A stretch of 64,000 bases of DNA from W0P28-013 sp964570565 (GCA_964570565.1 CAZMYT010000005.1:1-64000); one strand, 5' to 3'; counted from the stretch's first letter, positions 43,924 through 52,533 are shown. Notes: generated from the sequence alone by a model not told the origin. Program-made: numbers and translations.

Positions 43924-44397
43924 TTACAAAATATTGACTATTTTCTCTTCAATAGATTCAGGAGTCGCTGTTGGAGCGAAACGCTCTACTACTTTACCTG
44001 TTTTGTCGACCAAGAATTTGGTAAAATTCCATTTAATACGTTTACTTAAAAAGCCACCCTTCTGCCCTTTCAGATAGGTATATAAGGGTGATTCATTTTT
44101 ACCATTAACGTCTATTTTAGAGAATAAACGGAAGGTGGTTTTGTAGTTAATTTCGCAGAATTGATGTATTTCATCTTCGCTGCCTGGTGCTTGATGACCA
44201 AATTGGTTACAAGGGAAATCTAAGATTTCAAACCCTTTTGCTTGGTATTTGTCATATAAAGCTTGTAACCCTTTATACTGAGGTGTAAACCCACAACCAG
44301 TGGCTGTATTGACTATTAACAGCGTTTTGCCTTTATACTCTGAAAGATTAACCAAATTTCCTTTGGCATCTTTTACTTGAAAATCATAAATATTCAT
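43924..44397 (-). CDS. Glutathione peroxidase family (thioredoxin-type) peroxidase
   Basis: 157 residues. The peroxidatic Cys is in VNTATGCGFTPQYKGLQ, followed by the FPCNQFGHQAPG motif (Gln) and IKWNFTKFLVDKTG (Trp/Asn), completing the catalytic tetrad. No signal peptide. Bacterial members usually use thioredoxin rather than glutathione. It protects against peroxides, in line with the flavodiiron protein. The pyrimidine-dimer glycosylase gene lies 31 bases upstream on the same strand, so the two may form an operon. Confidence 0.92.
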   Translation of the reverse strand: MNIYDFQVKDAKGNLVNLSEYKGKTLLIVNTATGCGFTPQYKGLQALYDKYQAKGFEILDFPCNQFGHQAPGSEDEIHQFCEINYKTTFRLFSKIDVNGKNESPLYTYLKGQKGGFLSKRIKWNFTKFLVDKTGKVVERFAPTATPESIEEKIVNIL

Positions 44398-44428
44398 AAT
44401 GTGTTGTTTTAAAAGTAAATAATTACAT

Positions 44429-44878
44429 TTAAACGGTCAAAAAATGTGCCACAACTTCCCAAGATTCTACCGGACCTTGATAGATTATAAATGTTTCATT
44501 TATAGTAACATTTATTTCGTTTTTCCATTTATTATAGAGTTCAGGAGATCGGGTTTGTAATTTGTGCATCAACCATTGAAATTCATACGCCAATTGCTCT
44601 GACGATACGGGAATTGGTGTTATTGTTGATGGGTTTCGGTGTATTTTGGTGGTATCAAACTTATATCCACGCTGTGTAGCTTCATTGGCAATGGTGTGTA
44701 GGTAAAAGCCAATATAGTCTATGGGTGAATCAGTTTGCGTAAAGCGTTGTAATTGAGGATGATGTTTATATCCGCGTGTGTTGCCTAATAGCACATTTTG
44801 AGCTAATAGAGTTTCTCGCCAAACGGCTAGAAGGCCTTTGGTATCGAGGTATTTCGGATGTAAACTCCACAATCTCAT
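44429..44878 (-). CDS. Pyrimidine dimer DNA glycosylase
   Basis: 149 residues matching the T4 endonuclease V-like family: MRLWSLHPKYLDTKGLLAVW, then RETLLAQNVL (catalytic N-terminus and Glu region) and GYKHHPQLQRF. Predicted to cut the glycosidic bond at UV-induced dimers and nick the strand, starting base-excision repair. Homologues without known activity exist, so function is by family. Lies between threonine aldolase (10 bases upstream) and gpx. Confidence 0.85.
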   Translation of the reverse strand: MRLWSLHPKYLDTKGLLAVWRETLLAQNVLLGNTRGYKHHPQLQRFTQTDSPIDYIGFYLHTIANEATQRGYKFDTTKIHRNPSTITPIPVSSEQLAYEFQWLMHKLQTRSPELYNKWKNEINVTINETFIIYQGPVESWEVVAHFLTV

Positions 44879-44888
44879 ACGGTTTATG

Positions 44889-45926
44889 TTATAAATTACG
44901 AATGGCTTTGATGAGTGCTTCTACATCTTCTGATTTTGTAGACCAACTTGTGCAAAACCTTACAGCAGTATGTGTTGCATCCGTTTTACACCAAAAATCG
45001 GATACAAAATGTTCTGATAATTTTTCTAAATCGGCATTTTTTAATATTGGAAATTGCTGATTTGTAGGTGAATCATACAGAAATAAGTTCCCTTTGGCGG
45101 CAAATGCGTCATGTATCATTTGTGCCATTTTGTCAGCGTGTTCTGCAATGTCGAAATATAAGCCATTTTCGAGTAATATTAGAAATTGCAAACCTAACAG
45201 CCAACCTTTAGCGAGCATACCACCCTTTTGTTTAATGAGGTAGCGAAAATCTTTTTTCAATTTTTCAGATGGAATCACTACAGCTTCACCAAATAAAGCG
45301 CCCACTTTGGTGCCGCCAATGTAAAATACATCGCAATGATGGGCTAAAAATTCCAACGACACATCGTTTCTGGTGGCTGTTAATCCATAACCCAACCGTG
45401 CGCCATCGACAAAAAGAGGTAATTCACATTTTTGGCAGGTTGTGTAAATGGCTTCCAATTCCTTACGGCTATAAATAGTGCCATTTTCAGTTGGAAAAGA
45501 GATATAAACCATGCCCGGTTGCACCATGTGCTCATGATTTTCATCGTTCCAATGCGATGCATAAGCTTCTTCAATCTGTTGAGCCGTAATTTTACCATCA
45601 TCACTGGGTAATGACAATACTTTATGTCCATTAGCTTCGATAGCACCAGTTTCGTGAACATTAATATGGCCAGTTTCTGCGCACAAAACACCTTGATGAG
45701 GTCGCAATATAGACGCAATAACGGTTGTGTTAGTTTGTGTACCTCCAACTAGGAAATGGACATCGGCTGTAGACATAGCACATAATTGACGAATGAGTGT
45801 TCGTGCTTGCTCACAATAATCATCGGTACCATATCCAGGTTGTTGTAACGTGTTTGTTTCGATTAATTTTTGTAAAATAGCAGGATGAGCCCCTTCTATA
45901 TAATCCGAATTAAAACGTATTTTCAT
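44889..45926 (-). CDS. Low-specificity L-threonine aldolase
   Basis: PLP enzyme splitting threonine to glycine and acetaldehyde. 345 residues from the ATG at 45926 (MKIRFNSDYIEGAHPAIL). The frame is open to 45995 but that start lies upstream of the promoter box at 45974-45981. Motifs: GGTQTNTTVIAS, the loop ETGHINVHETGA, FVDGARLGYGL (PLP-pyridine Asp) and DVFYIGGTKVGALFG (PLP Lys). First of a three-gene minus-strand run with the dimer glycosylase and gpx. Confidence 0.9.
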   Translation of the reverse strand: MKIRFNSDYIEGAHPAILQKLIETNTLQQPGYGTDDYCEQARTLIRQLCAMSTADVHFLVGGTQTNTTVIASILRPHQGVLCAETGHINVHETGAIEANGHKVLSLPSDDGKITAQQIEEAYASHWNDENHEHMVQPGMVYISFPTENGTIYSRKELEAIYTTCQKCELPLFVDGARLGYGLTATRNDVSLEFLAHHCDVFYIGGTKVGALFGEAVVIPSEKLKKDFRYLIKQKGGMLAKGWLLGLQFLILLENGLYFDIAEHADKMAQMIHDAFAAKGNLFLYDSPTNQQFPILKNADLEKLSEHFVSDFWCKTDATHTAVRFCTSWSTKSEDVEALIKAIRNL

Positions 45927-45973
45927 TATATTAAGTTTTGATTGTTGAATCTGTTGTATGAATTTATCCTCTG

Positions 45974-45981
45974 CAAATATA
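45974..45981 (-). promoter_or_regulatory. -7 box for the threonine aldolase gene
   Basis: Minus-strand TATATTTG about 48 bases before the ATG at 45926. Confidence 0.6.
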
Positions 45982-46056
45982 CATAATTCGTACATGCAAA
46001 ATTTAAAATAGTTTTAGAAAATTAATCGGAATAATGTATTTTGTGAATTTTAAGCT

Positions 46057-46093
46057 AAAACCCCATCAATAAACTGTTTATCGATGGGGTTTT
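46057..46093 (-). terminator. Terminator after the ArsP-like permease gene
   Basis: AAAACCCCATC / GATGGGGTTTT with an extended inner stem. It lies just past the permease stop on the minus strand and ends in T4. Confidence 0.85.
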
Positions 46094-46116
46094 ATGAAAT
46101 GTATAGACTATAATAG

Positions 46117-47085
46117 TTACAAAATCCAGTTAAATAACCAACCACTTAGAATAAAAAAGAGTGTTAAGGTTCCAAAGAAAATACCGATTAATTTCCAAGT
46201 CATCACTTTTTTGAGCATGGTTGCTTCTGGTAACGACAAACCTACTACGCCCATCATAAAGGCAATAGCCGTGCCTAACGAAACACCTTTTGCTACAAAA
46301 ACTTCAATTATGGGAACTACTCCTGCGGCATTTGCATACATCGGAACGGCTAAAATGACTGCTATTGGAACTGTCCACCACTGACTAGAAGAAAGATATG
46401 TTTCAAAAAAGCCTTCGGGTACATAGCCATGCATGGCGGCTCCAATGGCAATTCCTATAAGAACATATAGTAAAACACCACGAACAATACCCCATGCATC
46501 TTTGATAATAGCAGGTAAACGTTTCAAAAATGGCACTTTCTGACTTTCCCACTCTGCTGTTTCAATCATACTCTCTTTTTGAATTTGTAGTACCCAAGGA
46601 CTTAAGTAACGAGCCAAATTCATTTTACCGAGTACAAAACCACCAATTACGCCCAATAAAATACCACTGACAACGTATATGAGCGTAGTTTTTACGCCAA
46701 ATACACCCAAAAACATAGCTACAGCGACTTCGTTTACCAGAGGCGAGGTAATAAGAAAGGCAAATGTCACGCCCAATGGAATACCGCCCTTTACAAAGCC
46801 AATAAATAACGGGACGCTACTACATGAGCAAAAGGGCGTTATAGCTCCAAATAGCGACGCTAATAGGTATTGTAGGCCAAATAATTTATGGGTGGCTAAA
46901 TAGTTACGTAAACGATCAATAGGAAAATAGGCATTGATAACACCCATAATCACACTGATCAAAAACAGTAATAAGACTATTTTGATTGTGTCGTAGAAAA
47001 AGAAATTTAAAGCGGCTCCTAAATGTGTACTGGCGGTTAATCCGAAAATATCATACACAAGCCAGTCAGCAAAAGATTGTATCAT
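46117..47085 (-). CDS. arsP: ArsP-like permease (organoarsenical efflux inferred)
   Basis: About 322 residues from the ATG at 47085 (MIQSFADWLVYDIFG); the open frame to 47130 has no supporting signal. About eight hydrophobic segments. The permease signature TPFCSCSSVPLFIGFVKGG, with C86 and C88, is followed by FAFLITSPLVNEVAVAMF; a second half holds PMYANAAGVVPIIE. This is the PF03773 family, whose member ArsP exports trivalent methylated and aromatic arsenicals; other members move different cargo. The upstream palindrome with the -7 box in its spacer matches that of the arsR operon 5.7 kb away, the best evidence for an arsenic role. Monocistronic. Confidence 0.85.
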   Translation of the reverse strand: MIQSFADWLVYDIFGLTASTHLGAALNFFFYDTIKIVLLLFLISVIMGVINAYFPIDRLRNYLATHKLFGLQYLLASLFGAITPFCSCSSVPLFIGFVKGGIPLGVTFAFLITSPLVNEVAVAMFLGVFGVKTTLIYVVSGILLGVIGGFVLGKMNLARYLSPWVLQIQKESMIETAEWESQKVPFLKRLPAIIKDAWGIVRGVLLYVLIGIAIGAAMHGYVPEGFFETYLSSSQWWTVPIAVILAVPMYANAAGVVPIIEVFVAKGVSLGTAIAFMMGVVGLSLPEATMLKKVMTWKLIGIFFGTLTLFFILSGWLFNWIL

Positions 47086-47145
47086 ACGTATAGTCTCTCT
47101 TAGCGCAACATAGGAAGAGACAAATCCCAATTAATTAGTAGATAA

Positions 47146-47190
47146 AAAATATTGTTCGCAAAATTACGAACAATATTTTAGACTGCCAAA
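47146..47190 (-). promoter_or_regulatory. ArsR-type operator/promoter of the ArsP-like gene
   Basis: Inverted repeat with 13-bp perfect arms (47146-47158, 47167-47179; AAAATATTGTTCG / CGAACAATATTTT). The 8-base spacer (47159-47166) read on the minus strand is the -7 box TAATTTTG; the -33 TTTG (47187-47190) is 20 bases upstream. Same core and geometry as the arsR operator at 52877-52922. Confidence 0.85.
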
Positions 47191-47205
47191 TAAATCGAGT
47201 TGTTT

Positions 47206-47223
47206 GTTCGTAGAATTACGAAT
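47206..47223 (-). promoter_or_regulatory. Second, degenerate ArsR-like site
   Basis: GTTCG-N8-CGAAT: same half-site and spacer length as the main operator, centred 52 bp (about five helical turns) upstream. Its spacer is not a -7 box. Confidence 0.45.
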
Positions 47224-47272
47224 GAAAAATATAAACTAGGTTGTGAAGTTGATTATGAAATATAAAGCCCCA

Positions 47273-47650
47273 TTACAGATTCACTTCTGTTTTCCCACTT
47301 ACGTAATCAATATGACACATGTCGGCCTTGATAACGAATGGTTCGTTTATGACCAATGAATCACCAATAAGACCATGAAAAACGAAGTTTTCAACGCTAT
47401 TTTGAATGTTTTTTTGGTAGCTGTCGGTTAGAACCACATATACGTTGCTGTCCAATCCCATTTCTTGATCGTGCCGAATGGTATCACCATTAGATATGCG
47501 TATGGTGTAGAAATTATCCAATTGCCGGCCATTAACTGTAATAGTAACAAATCGATATTCTTCAGTACAAGCTATTTCCTGCGTATTTTTACACGAGCTG
47601 ATGAGTAATACCATCAACCCTGATATGATTACTAATTTTGCCGTTTTCAT
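47273..47650 (-). CDS. Small lipoprotein of unknown function
   Basis: About 125 residues. The signal MKTAKLVIISGLMVLLISSC ends in lipobox LISSC; an ATG four codons earlier (47662) is an alternative. The mature part has two isolated Cys (EIACTEEY, KADMCHIDY) and looks beta-rich. No family recognised. It starts 11-23 bases after the CotH gene and is probably co-transcribed with it; it lies next to, but is not obviously part of, the arsenic genes. Confidence 0.72.
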   Translation of the reverse strand: MKTAKLVIISGLMVLLISSCKNTQEIACTEEYRFVTITVNGRQLDNFYTIRISNGDTIRHDQEMGLDSNVYVVLTDSYQKNIQNSVENFVFHGLIGDSLVINEPFVIKADMCHIDYVSGKTEVNL

Positions 47651-47673
47651 ACTTTCTTTCATATTTTTTGTTA

Positions 47674-49734
47674 TTACTCTATTTTGATCAATTTATGTGT
47701 TATTCTAGTTGAATGATTTTCAAAGCCTAGGTTAATCAAATAAACTCCCTTTTCGTAGTGACTAAAATCAATATCAGTTACCTTCAAATTTAGCTGGTCG
47801 CTTTCTGTCAAAATGCGTCCTGATAAATCGGTTACAAAATAGTCGGATATAATATAAGTCTCACTTGTTATTTGTAATCGGTTTTGTACAGGATTCGGAT
47901 AGAGACTAATAGTATTTTCGTCCAATGTAATGGTTTTGTTTGATAGTGCGACAGAACTCGCTCGCCAGTTTGAGGCTAAACTATTATCAGAATCAAGATT
48001 TATAAGCTCTAAATACGGGCCTTTGCCATCGGCATTAGTTGGCCATGGATTCTCATCTTTGTAAGTTACAGCATCTATGGTGTTGCCATAGGCATTACTC
48101 AGCACAATGGCATAACTTTTATTTGATAGGTTGCGTGTAAACTGTCCGAATGCTTTGAGGCCATAAAAATTGCAAAATACAGAGGTATCACTCGCTAGGT
48201 AAATGGCTTCATGCGCTTGTATTGTTGCATTGACTGGAAATTGATATGAAATTCCTAATTCTTTTATATAAAACCCAGTGGCATTTACCGTTTGATTCGA
48301 ATGATTTGTAATTTCGATAAATTCTAAGCTATTACTACTCGTCTCTCCTTCTTTGAGTGGATTATAATGAATTTTACTAATGACTAAATTAGGCAATGAC
48401 ACCTGATTGCATTCAGCATAACTCCCAAGATTGGCAGTGATCCACGTGATTCTTTCTGCTAACCAGGTTTTCATGGCGGCTATATTGCTGGCTTGATCTC
48501 CTACCGTTCCCCAACGTGCTTGTTCACGTGCTTGAGATTCCAATAATAGCGTTACATATTGGTCGATTTTACTATTTATAACATCACCATTAAGTGGTTG
48601 ATTGATTTGTGTTAATTCATGCCATCTTTTGGATAAGTAGCATTTGAATGTTGGATCATTGAACAAACGTTTCCAAAATTTAGAACCAATATTTTCGCCA
48701 TCATCAAATTGCCAAATATATGTCCAACTTCTATCATATCCCCACTGAAATAGATCGTTTCCATATGTTAAGTTATAGTCCCATATTGGACCAGCTCGTA
48801 ACTTTCCATTTCTATCTTTGTGGAAATAAGTGCTTAATTTATAAGCATCGGCATTGGAACTTAATTCAGCTATAATGATGAAATCAATAAAACTTGGAAC
48901 ATCAATAATGGAAGGATAACCATCAATAATCGAGCTATTAATCGGACTTTTTAATCCATCTAAACTAAAAAATACAGATTGTATATAGCTTCCTTGTGCA
49001 TTTGTAATAACTTCTGGTTTGGGATTATCATATAAATAATCGGTGTAGCCGTTGTAACTCTCCATACTCCATGCTACAGGGTCGCCACCAGTTGTTTTAT
49101 CTGCTTTTACAATATAGCCTCCAGTCACGTTCGGAAAGTCATTATCCGTATCCGTCATTTTTTGAATATTCACACGATTATCGTCAATTTTGATTTTTTC
49201 CATCAAAATATACACACCTTTATAATCGTCGTTAACCACCACTTCAACAAATACGCCTCTGGGAGAATAATTTCCCATATTTCGACTTAAATCATACGAT
49301 AAAAAATCACGAATCATCGAAGGATCAAACGCTAGTGAATTGAGTATCCAATCATTTTCGGATGGCATACCTAACAAACTGACGTTGTTATTGGTGGTGT
49401 TATCGGCCAATTTAGTGCTAAATCCGTAGGGTTTCTTGGGCAAATCTTGTGAAGAACTACCTCGTAATTCAATACCTATTTTGCCATTATAATTGAGATA
49501 GGCCGCATTCGTTACATCTGTGAGGTAATTTCTTTCACCTTGTGGACGACTTATGATTTTCATGATCGCAGGAACTTTCGGGTCATCCACAATGTCGTAT
49601 TGCGTATTGGTTTCTGAGTTCAAATCTGTAGTAATAACAACTATAGGTAAGTTACTACTAGTCAGTATGTTTTGTTCGGCACGTAAAAAAGGTGAACAGG
49701 CGAATACAAGTAAAAATAAAGTAATTTTTTTCAT
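47674..49734 (-). CDS. CotH kinase-like, lamin-tail domain, T9SS-secreted protein
   Basis: 686 residues. Signal peptide MKKITLFLLVFACSPFLRA; CotH-like domain ~25-420 (GKIGIELRGSSSQDLPKKPYG, MIRDFLSYDLSRN, GVYILMEKIKID, RAGPIWDYNLTYGND, where the Asp of WDYN is the metal/catalytic region in CotH kinases). A lamin-tail domain follows at ~450-570 (SLEFIEITNHSNQTVNATGFYI). The end is a T9SS type A sorting domain (LYPNPVQNRLQIT, then GVYLINLGFE). A cell-surface or released protein kinase-like enzyme is predicted, unrelated to spore coats. It sits between the two halves of the arsenic locus. Confidence 0.87.
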   Translation of the reverse strand: MKKITLFLLVFACSPFLRAEQNILTSSNLPIVVITTDLNSETNTQYDIVDDPKVPAIMKIISRPQGERNYLTDVTNAAYLNYNGKIGIELRGSSSQDLPKKPYGFSTKLADNTTNNNVSLLGMPSENDWILNSLAFDPSMIRDFLSYDLSRNMGNYSPRGVFVEVVVNDDYKGVYILMEKIKIDDNRVNIQKMTDTDNDFPNVTGGYIVKADKTTGGDPVAWSMESYNGYTDYLYDNPKPEVITNAQGSYIQSVFFSLDGLKSPINSSIIDGYPSIIDVPSFIDFIIIAELSSNADAYKLSTYFHKDRNGKLRAGPIWDYNLTYGNDLFQWGYDRSWTYIWQFDDGENIGSKFWKRLFNDPTFKCYLSKRWHELTQINQPLNGDVINSKIDQYVTLLLESQAREQARWGTVGDQASNIAAMKTWLAERITWITANLGSYAECNQVSLPNLVISKIHYNPLKEGETSSNSLEFIEITNHSNQTVNATGFYIKELGISYQFPVNATIQAHEAIYLASDTSVFCNFYGLKAFGQFTRNLSNKSYAIVLSNAYGNTIDAVTYKDENPWPTNADGKGPYLELINLDSDNSLASNWRASSVALSNKTITLDENTISLYPNPVQNRLQITSETYIISDYFVTDLSGRILTESDQLNLKVTDIDFSHYEKGVYLINLGFENHSTRITHKLIKIE

Positions 49735-49749
49735 CTAAAAGACTTATTT

Positions 49750-50253
49750 TCAAGGTTTTAATTTAGAATAGATATATTCGTCCAAAAATGAATCCTGTTT
49801 GTATAGCGCATTTTTCAAGCGCGCTTCTAGTGTAAAACCAGCTTTCTCCAATACCCGTTGAGAACCTTTATTGGTAGAAAATGGGCGAGCATAAATTCTT
49901 ACAATGTCAAATGTACGAAATCCATACGCTACAATTTCCTCAACCGCTTGTGGCATAATGCCTTGATGCCAATAATCTTCGGAGAGCCAATACCCTATTT
50001 CTGCACTTTTCTGATGAATATCTGTTTGTGGAAAAATACCTATAGAACCAACTGCCTCACCATCTATTTCGATAGCAAACACCTTTTGTGGCTGGTCATT
50101 CGCTACCATTTTGATATACGTTTCGGCAGCTTGTTTATCGTACGGATAAGGAAATTGGTCGGTTAACCATTTTGCAATATTAGGATTGTTGGCATGTTTA
50201 GCCAAACTGTCAATGTCAGACAATTGCCATGCGCGTAATTTAAATGGTGTCAT
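49750..50253 (-). CDS. GNAT acetyltransferase, RimJ/RimL-like
   Basis: 167 residues from the ATG at 50253 (MTPFKLRAWQLSDIDSLAKH). The upstream open frame to 50289 overlaps the promoter box at 50276-50283. The acetyl-CoA motif region is AEIGYWLSEDYWHQGIMPQA, then VRIYARPFSTNKGSQRVLEKAGF, typical of ribosomal-protein/amino-group acetyltransferases. Substrate unknown. It lies between arsG and the CotH gene on the same strand, with its own promoter. Confidence 0.88.
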   Translation of the reverse strand: MTPFKLRAWQLSDIDSLAKHANNPNIAKWLTDQFPYPYDKQAAETYIKMVANDQPQKVFAIEIDGEAVGSIGIFPQTDIHQKSAEIGYWLSEDYWHQGIMPQAVEEIVAYGFRTFDIVRIYARPFSTNKGSQRVLEKAGFTLEARLKNALYKQDSFLDEYIYSKLKP

Positions 50254-50275
50254 AGTGTTAGTTCTTAAAAACTCA

Positions 50276-50283
50276 CAAATATA
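50276..50283 (-). promoter_or_regulatory. -7 box for the GNAT gene
   Basis: Minus-strand TATATTTG, 23 bases before the ATG at 50253. Confidence 0.55.
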
Positions 50284-50336
50284 CAACATTTATAAAAATA
50301 CCCACACAAACAACCCTATAAATTTAGAAATGAGGT

Positions 50337-51050
50337 TTATAAAGGAAGTAATAAAGAGCAGTAATAGAGACCAATAGCTATAAAAAGCCCTCCAACTAAC
50401 CAATTGAGCCATTTTTGGACGGTTTGCATTTTCCCATAAAAACTACCGATACTTTTGACACTAAACGCTAGTAACCACGAAACCACGATAACTGGTAAGG
50501 CTGTAGCTACGGCAAATGCTATAGGTAGCAGATAACCGCCTGTTTCGATGGCTGCCATAGGTATTAGCATGCCAAAATAAAATACGCCGCTCGTAGGACA
50601 AAATGCCATGGCGAATAACACGCCTAGCCAAAGAGCACCTAAACCGCCTTTTTTAGCTATTTTTTCGCCACCACGACCACTAAAACCAAATTTTGGCAAC
50701 GGTAACTTTGAGCCAAATAACATGAATAAACCGATGATGACTAATGCTGGACCAAGTATCATTTCACCGTATTTACCGATGAATTTTTGAATGCCAAATA
50801 AACTAGAACCCTCTTTGAGAATGAGTATTAACACCACACCTAACAACGTATACGACAAAATACGCCCTAATGTGTATAATAAACCATTCCGAAAAATACG
50901 GCGTTGATTGGTTACATCTTTACTGATATAACCGATAGCGGCAATATTTGTGGCTAAAGGACAAGGACTTATAGCGGTAAGCAAACCCAATAAGAAGGCC
51001 GTAATCAGTGGAAACGAACTCGTATCAAGCCACGTTTGTAGAAAATCCAT
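50337..51050 (-). CDS. arsG: ArsG-like permease (aromatic arsenical efflux), CcdA/DsbD-fold
   Basis: 237 residues, six hydrophobic segments. It has the DsbD/CcdA-like fold with one Cys in each half: TAISPCPLATNIA (C30) and AMAFCPTSGVFY (C151). In Shewanella, ArsG is the efflux permease of arsEFG, where ArsE and ArsF reduce nitro-aromatic arsenicals and ArsG exports the amino product. Here it is the last gene of arsR-DUF1294-arsE-arsF-arsC-arsG, 21 bases after arsC. A disulfide-relay (CcdA) function is the main alternative. The neighbours favour ArsG. Confidence 0.82.
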   Translation of the reverse strand: MDFLQTWLDTSSFPLITAFLLGLLTAISPCPLATNIAAIGYISKDVTNQRRIFRNGLLYTLGRILSYTLLGVVLILILKEGSSLFGIQKFIGKYGEMILGPALVIIGLFMLFGSKLPLPKFGFSGRGGEKIAKKGGLGALWLGVLFAMAFCPTSGVFYFGMLIPMAAIETGGYLLPIAFAVATALPVIVVSWLLAFSVKSIGSFYGKMQTVQKWLNWLVGGLFIAIGLYYCSLLLPL

Positions 51051-51071
51051 ACAATGAATGTGTTAAAATGG

Positions 51072-51542
51072 TCAATTACATCGACAAAAATCGTTCGCAC
51101 CACAGGTGCATTGCATATCTAATTGCTCTTTCAGCTCTTGGCGATAGAAGTTGTAAAAAGTGTGGTCAATGAGATCGCGCACACGACGAAATTCACTTTC
51201 GATAAAATCCTGAGAACCTTGTGCATGACTTGGATCTTCAAATCCTAGGTGTAAACGCTGTTTTACCTGACCCAAAAACACGGGACAGGTTTCGTTTGCT
51301 TCACCACACACTGTAATTACATAATCCCACGCTTCATCGATATATTCCGATACATGGTGTGGTCTATGTGCCGAAATATCAATTTGTTTTTCGGCCATTA
51401 CTTCCACAGCTAATGGATTGACTTGTTCAGCAGGATGAGTTCCAGCCGAAAATACTTTAAGGGCTTTGTTGTAGGTTTGCATAAAACCATGTGCCATTTG
51501 ACTGCGGCAACTATTACCGGTACAGAGAATAAGTATTTTCAT
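51072..51542 (-). CDS. arsC: Thioredoxin-type arsenate reductase ArsC with Cys-rich tail
   Basis: Reduces arsenate to arsenite. 156-residue low-molecular-weight phosphatase-fold enzyme. P-loop CTGNSCRSQMAHG (C7, C12, R13), the redox pair C79 and C86 in VCGEANETCPVF, and the catalytic Asp103 in FEDPSHA complete the thioredoxin-dependent Cys triad. The last 12 residues add four cysteines (QCTCGANDFCRCN; C145, C147, C153, C155), which the family does not require and which may bind As(III) or metal. Between arsF (31 bases upstream) and arsG (21 downstream). Confidence 0.92.
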   Translation of the reverse strand: MKILILCTGNSCRSQMAHGFMQTYNKALKVFSAGTHPAEQVNPLAVEVMAEKQIDISAHRPHHVSEYIDEAWDYVITVCGEANETCPVFLGQVKQRLHLGFEDPSHAQGSQDFIESEFRRVRDLIDHTFYNFYRQELKEQLDMQCTCGANDFCRCN

Positions 51543-51573
51543 AACAAGGGTTTAAATACAGTTCTATAAATCA

Positions 51574-52008
51574 TTAATTCAGAACTTCATCCAATTTTTC
51601 TTTCAATCCTTTTTTGAATGCTTCCGGCTGATTTTTAGCATACGAAAAAGCAAAATCGGTCATATTTGTCTTAATGGAAACACCATTGATCCATTTGGTT
51701 ACAAATAACGAAGAAAAAGCTACTTCGTATTTATCGGCAATTGCTTCATTTTCTGGTTGAGAAATATCAATAACATGAAATACGAGGGTGCCATTTTTGA
51801 ACTCTTCAGCAAAGTTTTCCTCGATGACTTCGCGTGTTAAACGTTCAATGGCATTACAAGTTACACAACGTTGTTTGCCATGGAAATAGAGCACTTCTAC
51901 TCCATTTTCTAAGGTTTCATGCTCAGCCGTTTTTTCGGTAGTGGCTTTTTGGCCACAGGCAACAAATAACAGTGTCACCGTTGCCAATAAAAGTAGCTTG
52001 TAGTTCAT
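51574..52008 (-). CDS. arsF: ArsF-like thioredoxin-fold lipoprotein
   Basis: 144 residues. Lipoprotein signal MNYKLLLLATVTLLFVAC (C18). The mature part has a CxxC pair at C48 and C51 (YFHGKQRCVTCNAIERL) and a thioredoxin-like layout (VFHVIDIS, then EVAFSSLFVTKW). It matches proteins I recall as the nitrophenyl-compound nitroreductase subunit ArsF. It starts 3 bases after arsE, so the two are tightly coupled. A general periplasmic thiol-redox role is the alternative. Confidence 0.8.
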   Translation of the reverse strand: MNYKLLLLATVTLLFVACGQKATTEKTAEHETLENGVEVLYFHGKQRCVTCNAIERLTREVIEENFAEEFKNGTLVFHVIDISQPENEAIADKYEVAFSSLFVTKWINGVSIKTNMTDFAFSYAKNQPEAFKKGLKEKLDEVLN

Positions 52009-52011
52009 GGT

Positions 52012-52248
52012 TTAATTATTGATAATGAATGATTTTACTTCGTCGATACTTAATCGTTTACCTTTGCTTACCACTTTTTCGTCGATAACTAACGCTGGTA
52101 ATGACATGACGTTATACCCCATAATTTTCATCAAATCTTCTTCTTTTATTACGTCTGCCGAAAGGTTTAATTCTGCAACAGCTTTAATCACTGTTTCGTG
52201 TAAGGCTTTGCATCCGGCGCAGCCTGTGCCAAGTACTTTAATTGTCAT
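52012..52248 (-). CDS. arsE: ArsE-like small thioredoxin-family protein
   Basis: 78 residues, whole thioredoxin-like fold of the redox-active disulfide protein 2 type. The CxxC is at C10/C13 (GTGCAGCKALHE) and the cis-Pro loop is VMSLPALVIDEKV. No signal peptide; cytoplasmic. It lies between DUF1294 (6 bases) and arsF (3 bases), the position of ArsE in arsEFG operons. Confidence 0.82.
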   Translation of the reverse strand: MTIKVLGTGCAGCKALHETVIKAVAELNLSADVIKEEDLMKIMGYNVMSLPALVIDEKVVSKGKRLSIDEVKSFIINN

Positions 52249-52254
52249 AATGAA

Positions 52255-52533
52255 TTAATTGATAGAATATGAATAGATAATATAAGTTATAACCAGTTGA
52301 ATGATAAGAATAAAAGGCATTCCAATAACGAATTTGAGGTGTTTGGTTTTGTGCCTGAAAATCCACATACCAAGTAAATCTCCCATGCTTCCGCCCAAAA
52401 TCGCAAGCGTGAATAAAGTTGATTCCGATATTCGCCAAACTCCTTTGCGCGCTTTTTGTTTGTCGAAACCCATCACACAAAACGCTAGGATGTTGATGGC
52501 TAATAAATAGCCTATTAATAATGGTTCAATCAT
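52255..52533 (-). CDS. DUF1294 small membrane protein
   Basis: 92 residues from the ATG at 52533, which overlaps the arsR stop by 8 bases (coupled translation); the open frame to 52602 lies inside arsR. Three hydrophobic segments. DUF1294 hallmarks: MGFDKQKARKGVWRISESTL and LAILGGSMGDLLGMWIFRHKT. The family has no assigned function. Its insertion between arsR and arsE under the ArsR-controlled promoter is unusual. Confidence 0.85.
   Translation of the reverse strand: MIEPLLIGYLLAINILAFCVMGFDKQKARKGVWRISESTLFTLAILGGSMGDLLGMWIFRHKTKHLKFVIGMPFILIIQLVITYIIYSYSIN

Noticed and set aside
45927..45995. Longer start for threonine aldolase
   Set aside because: That start lies upstream of the TATATTTG box; MKIRFNSDYIEG is the usual family start.
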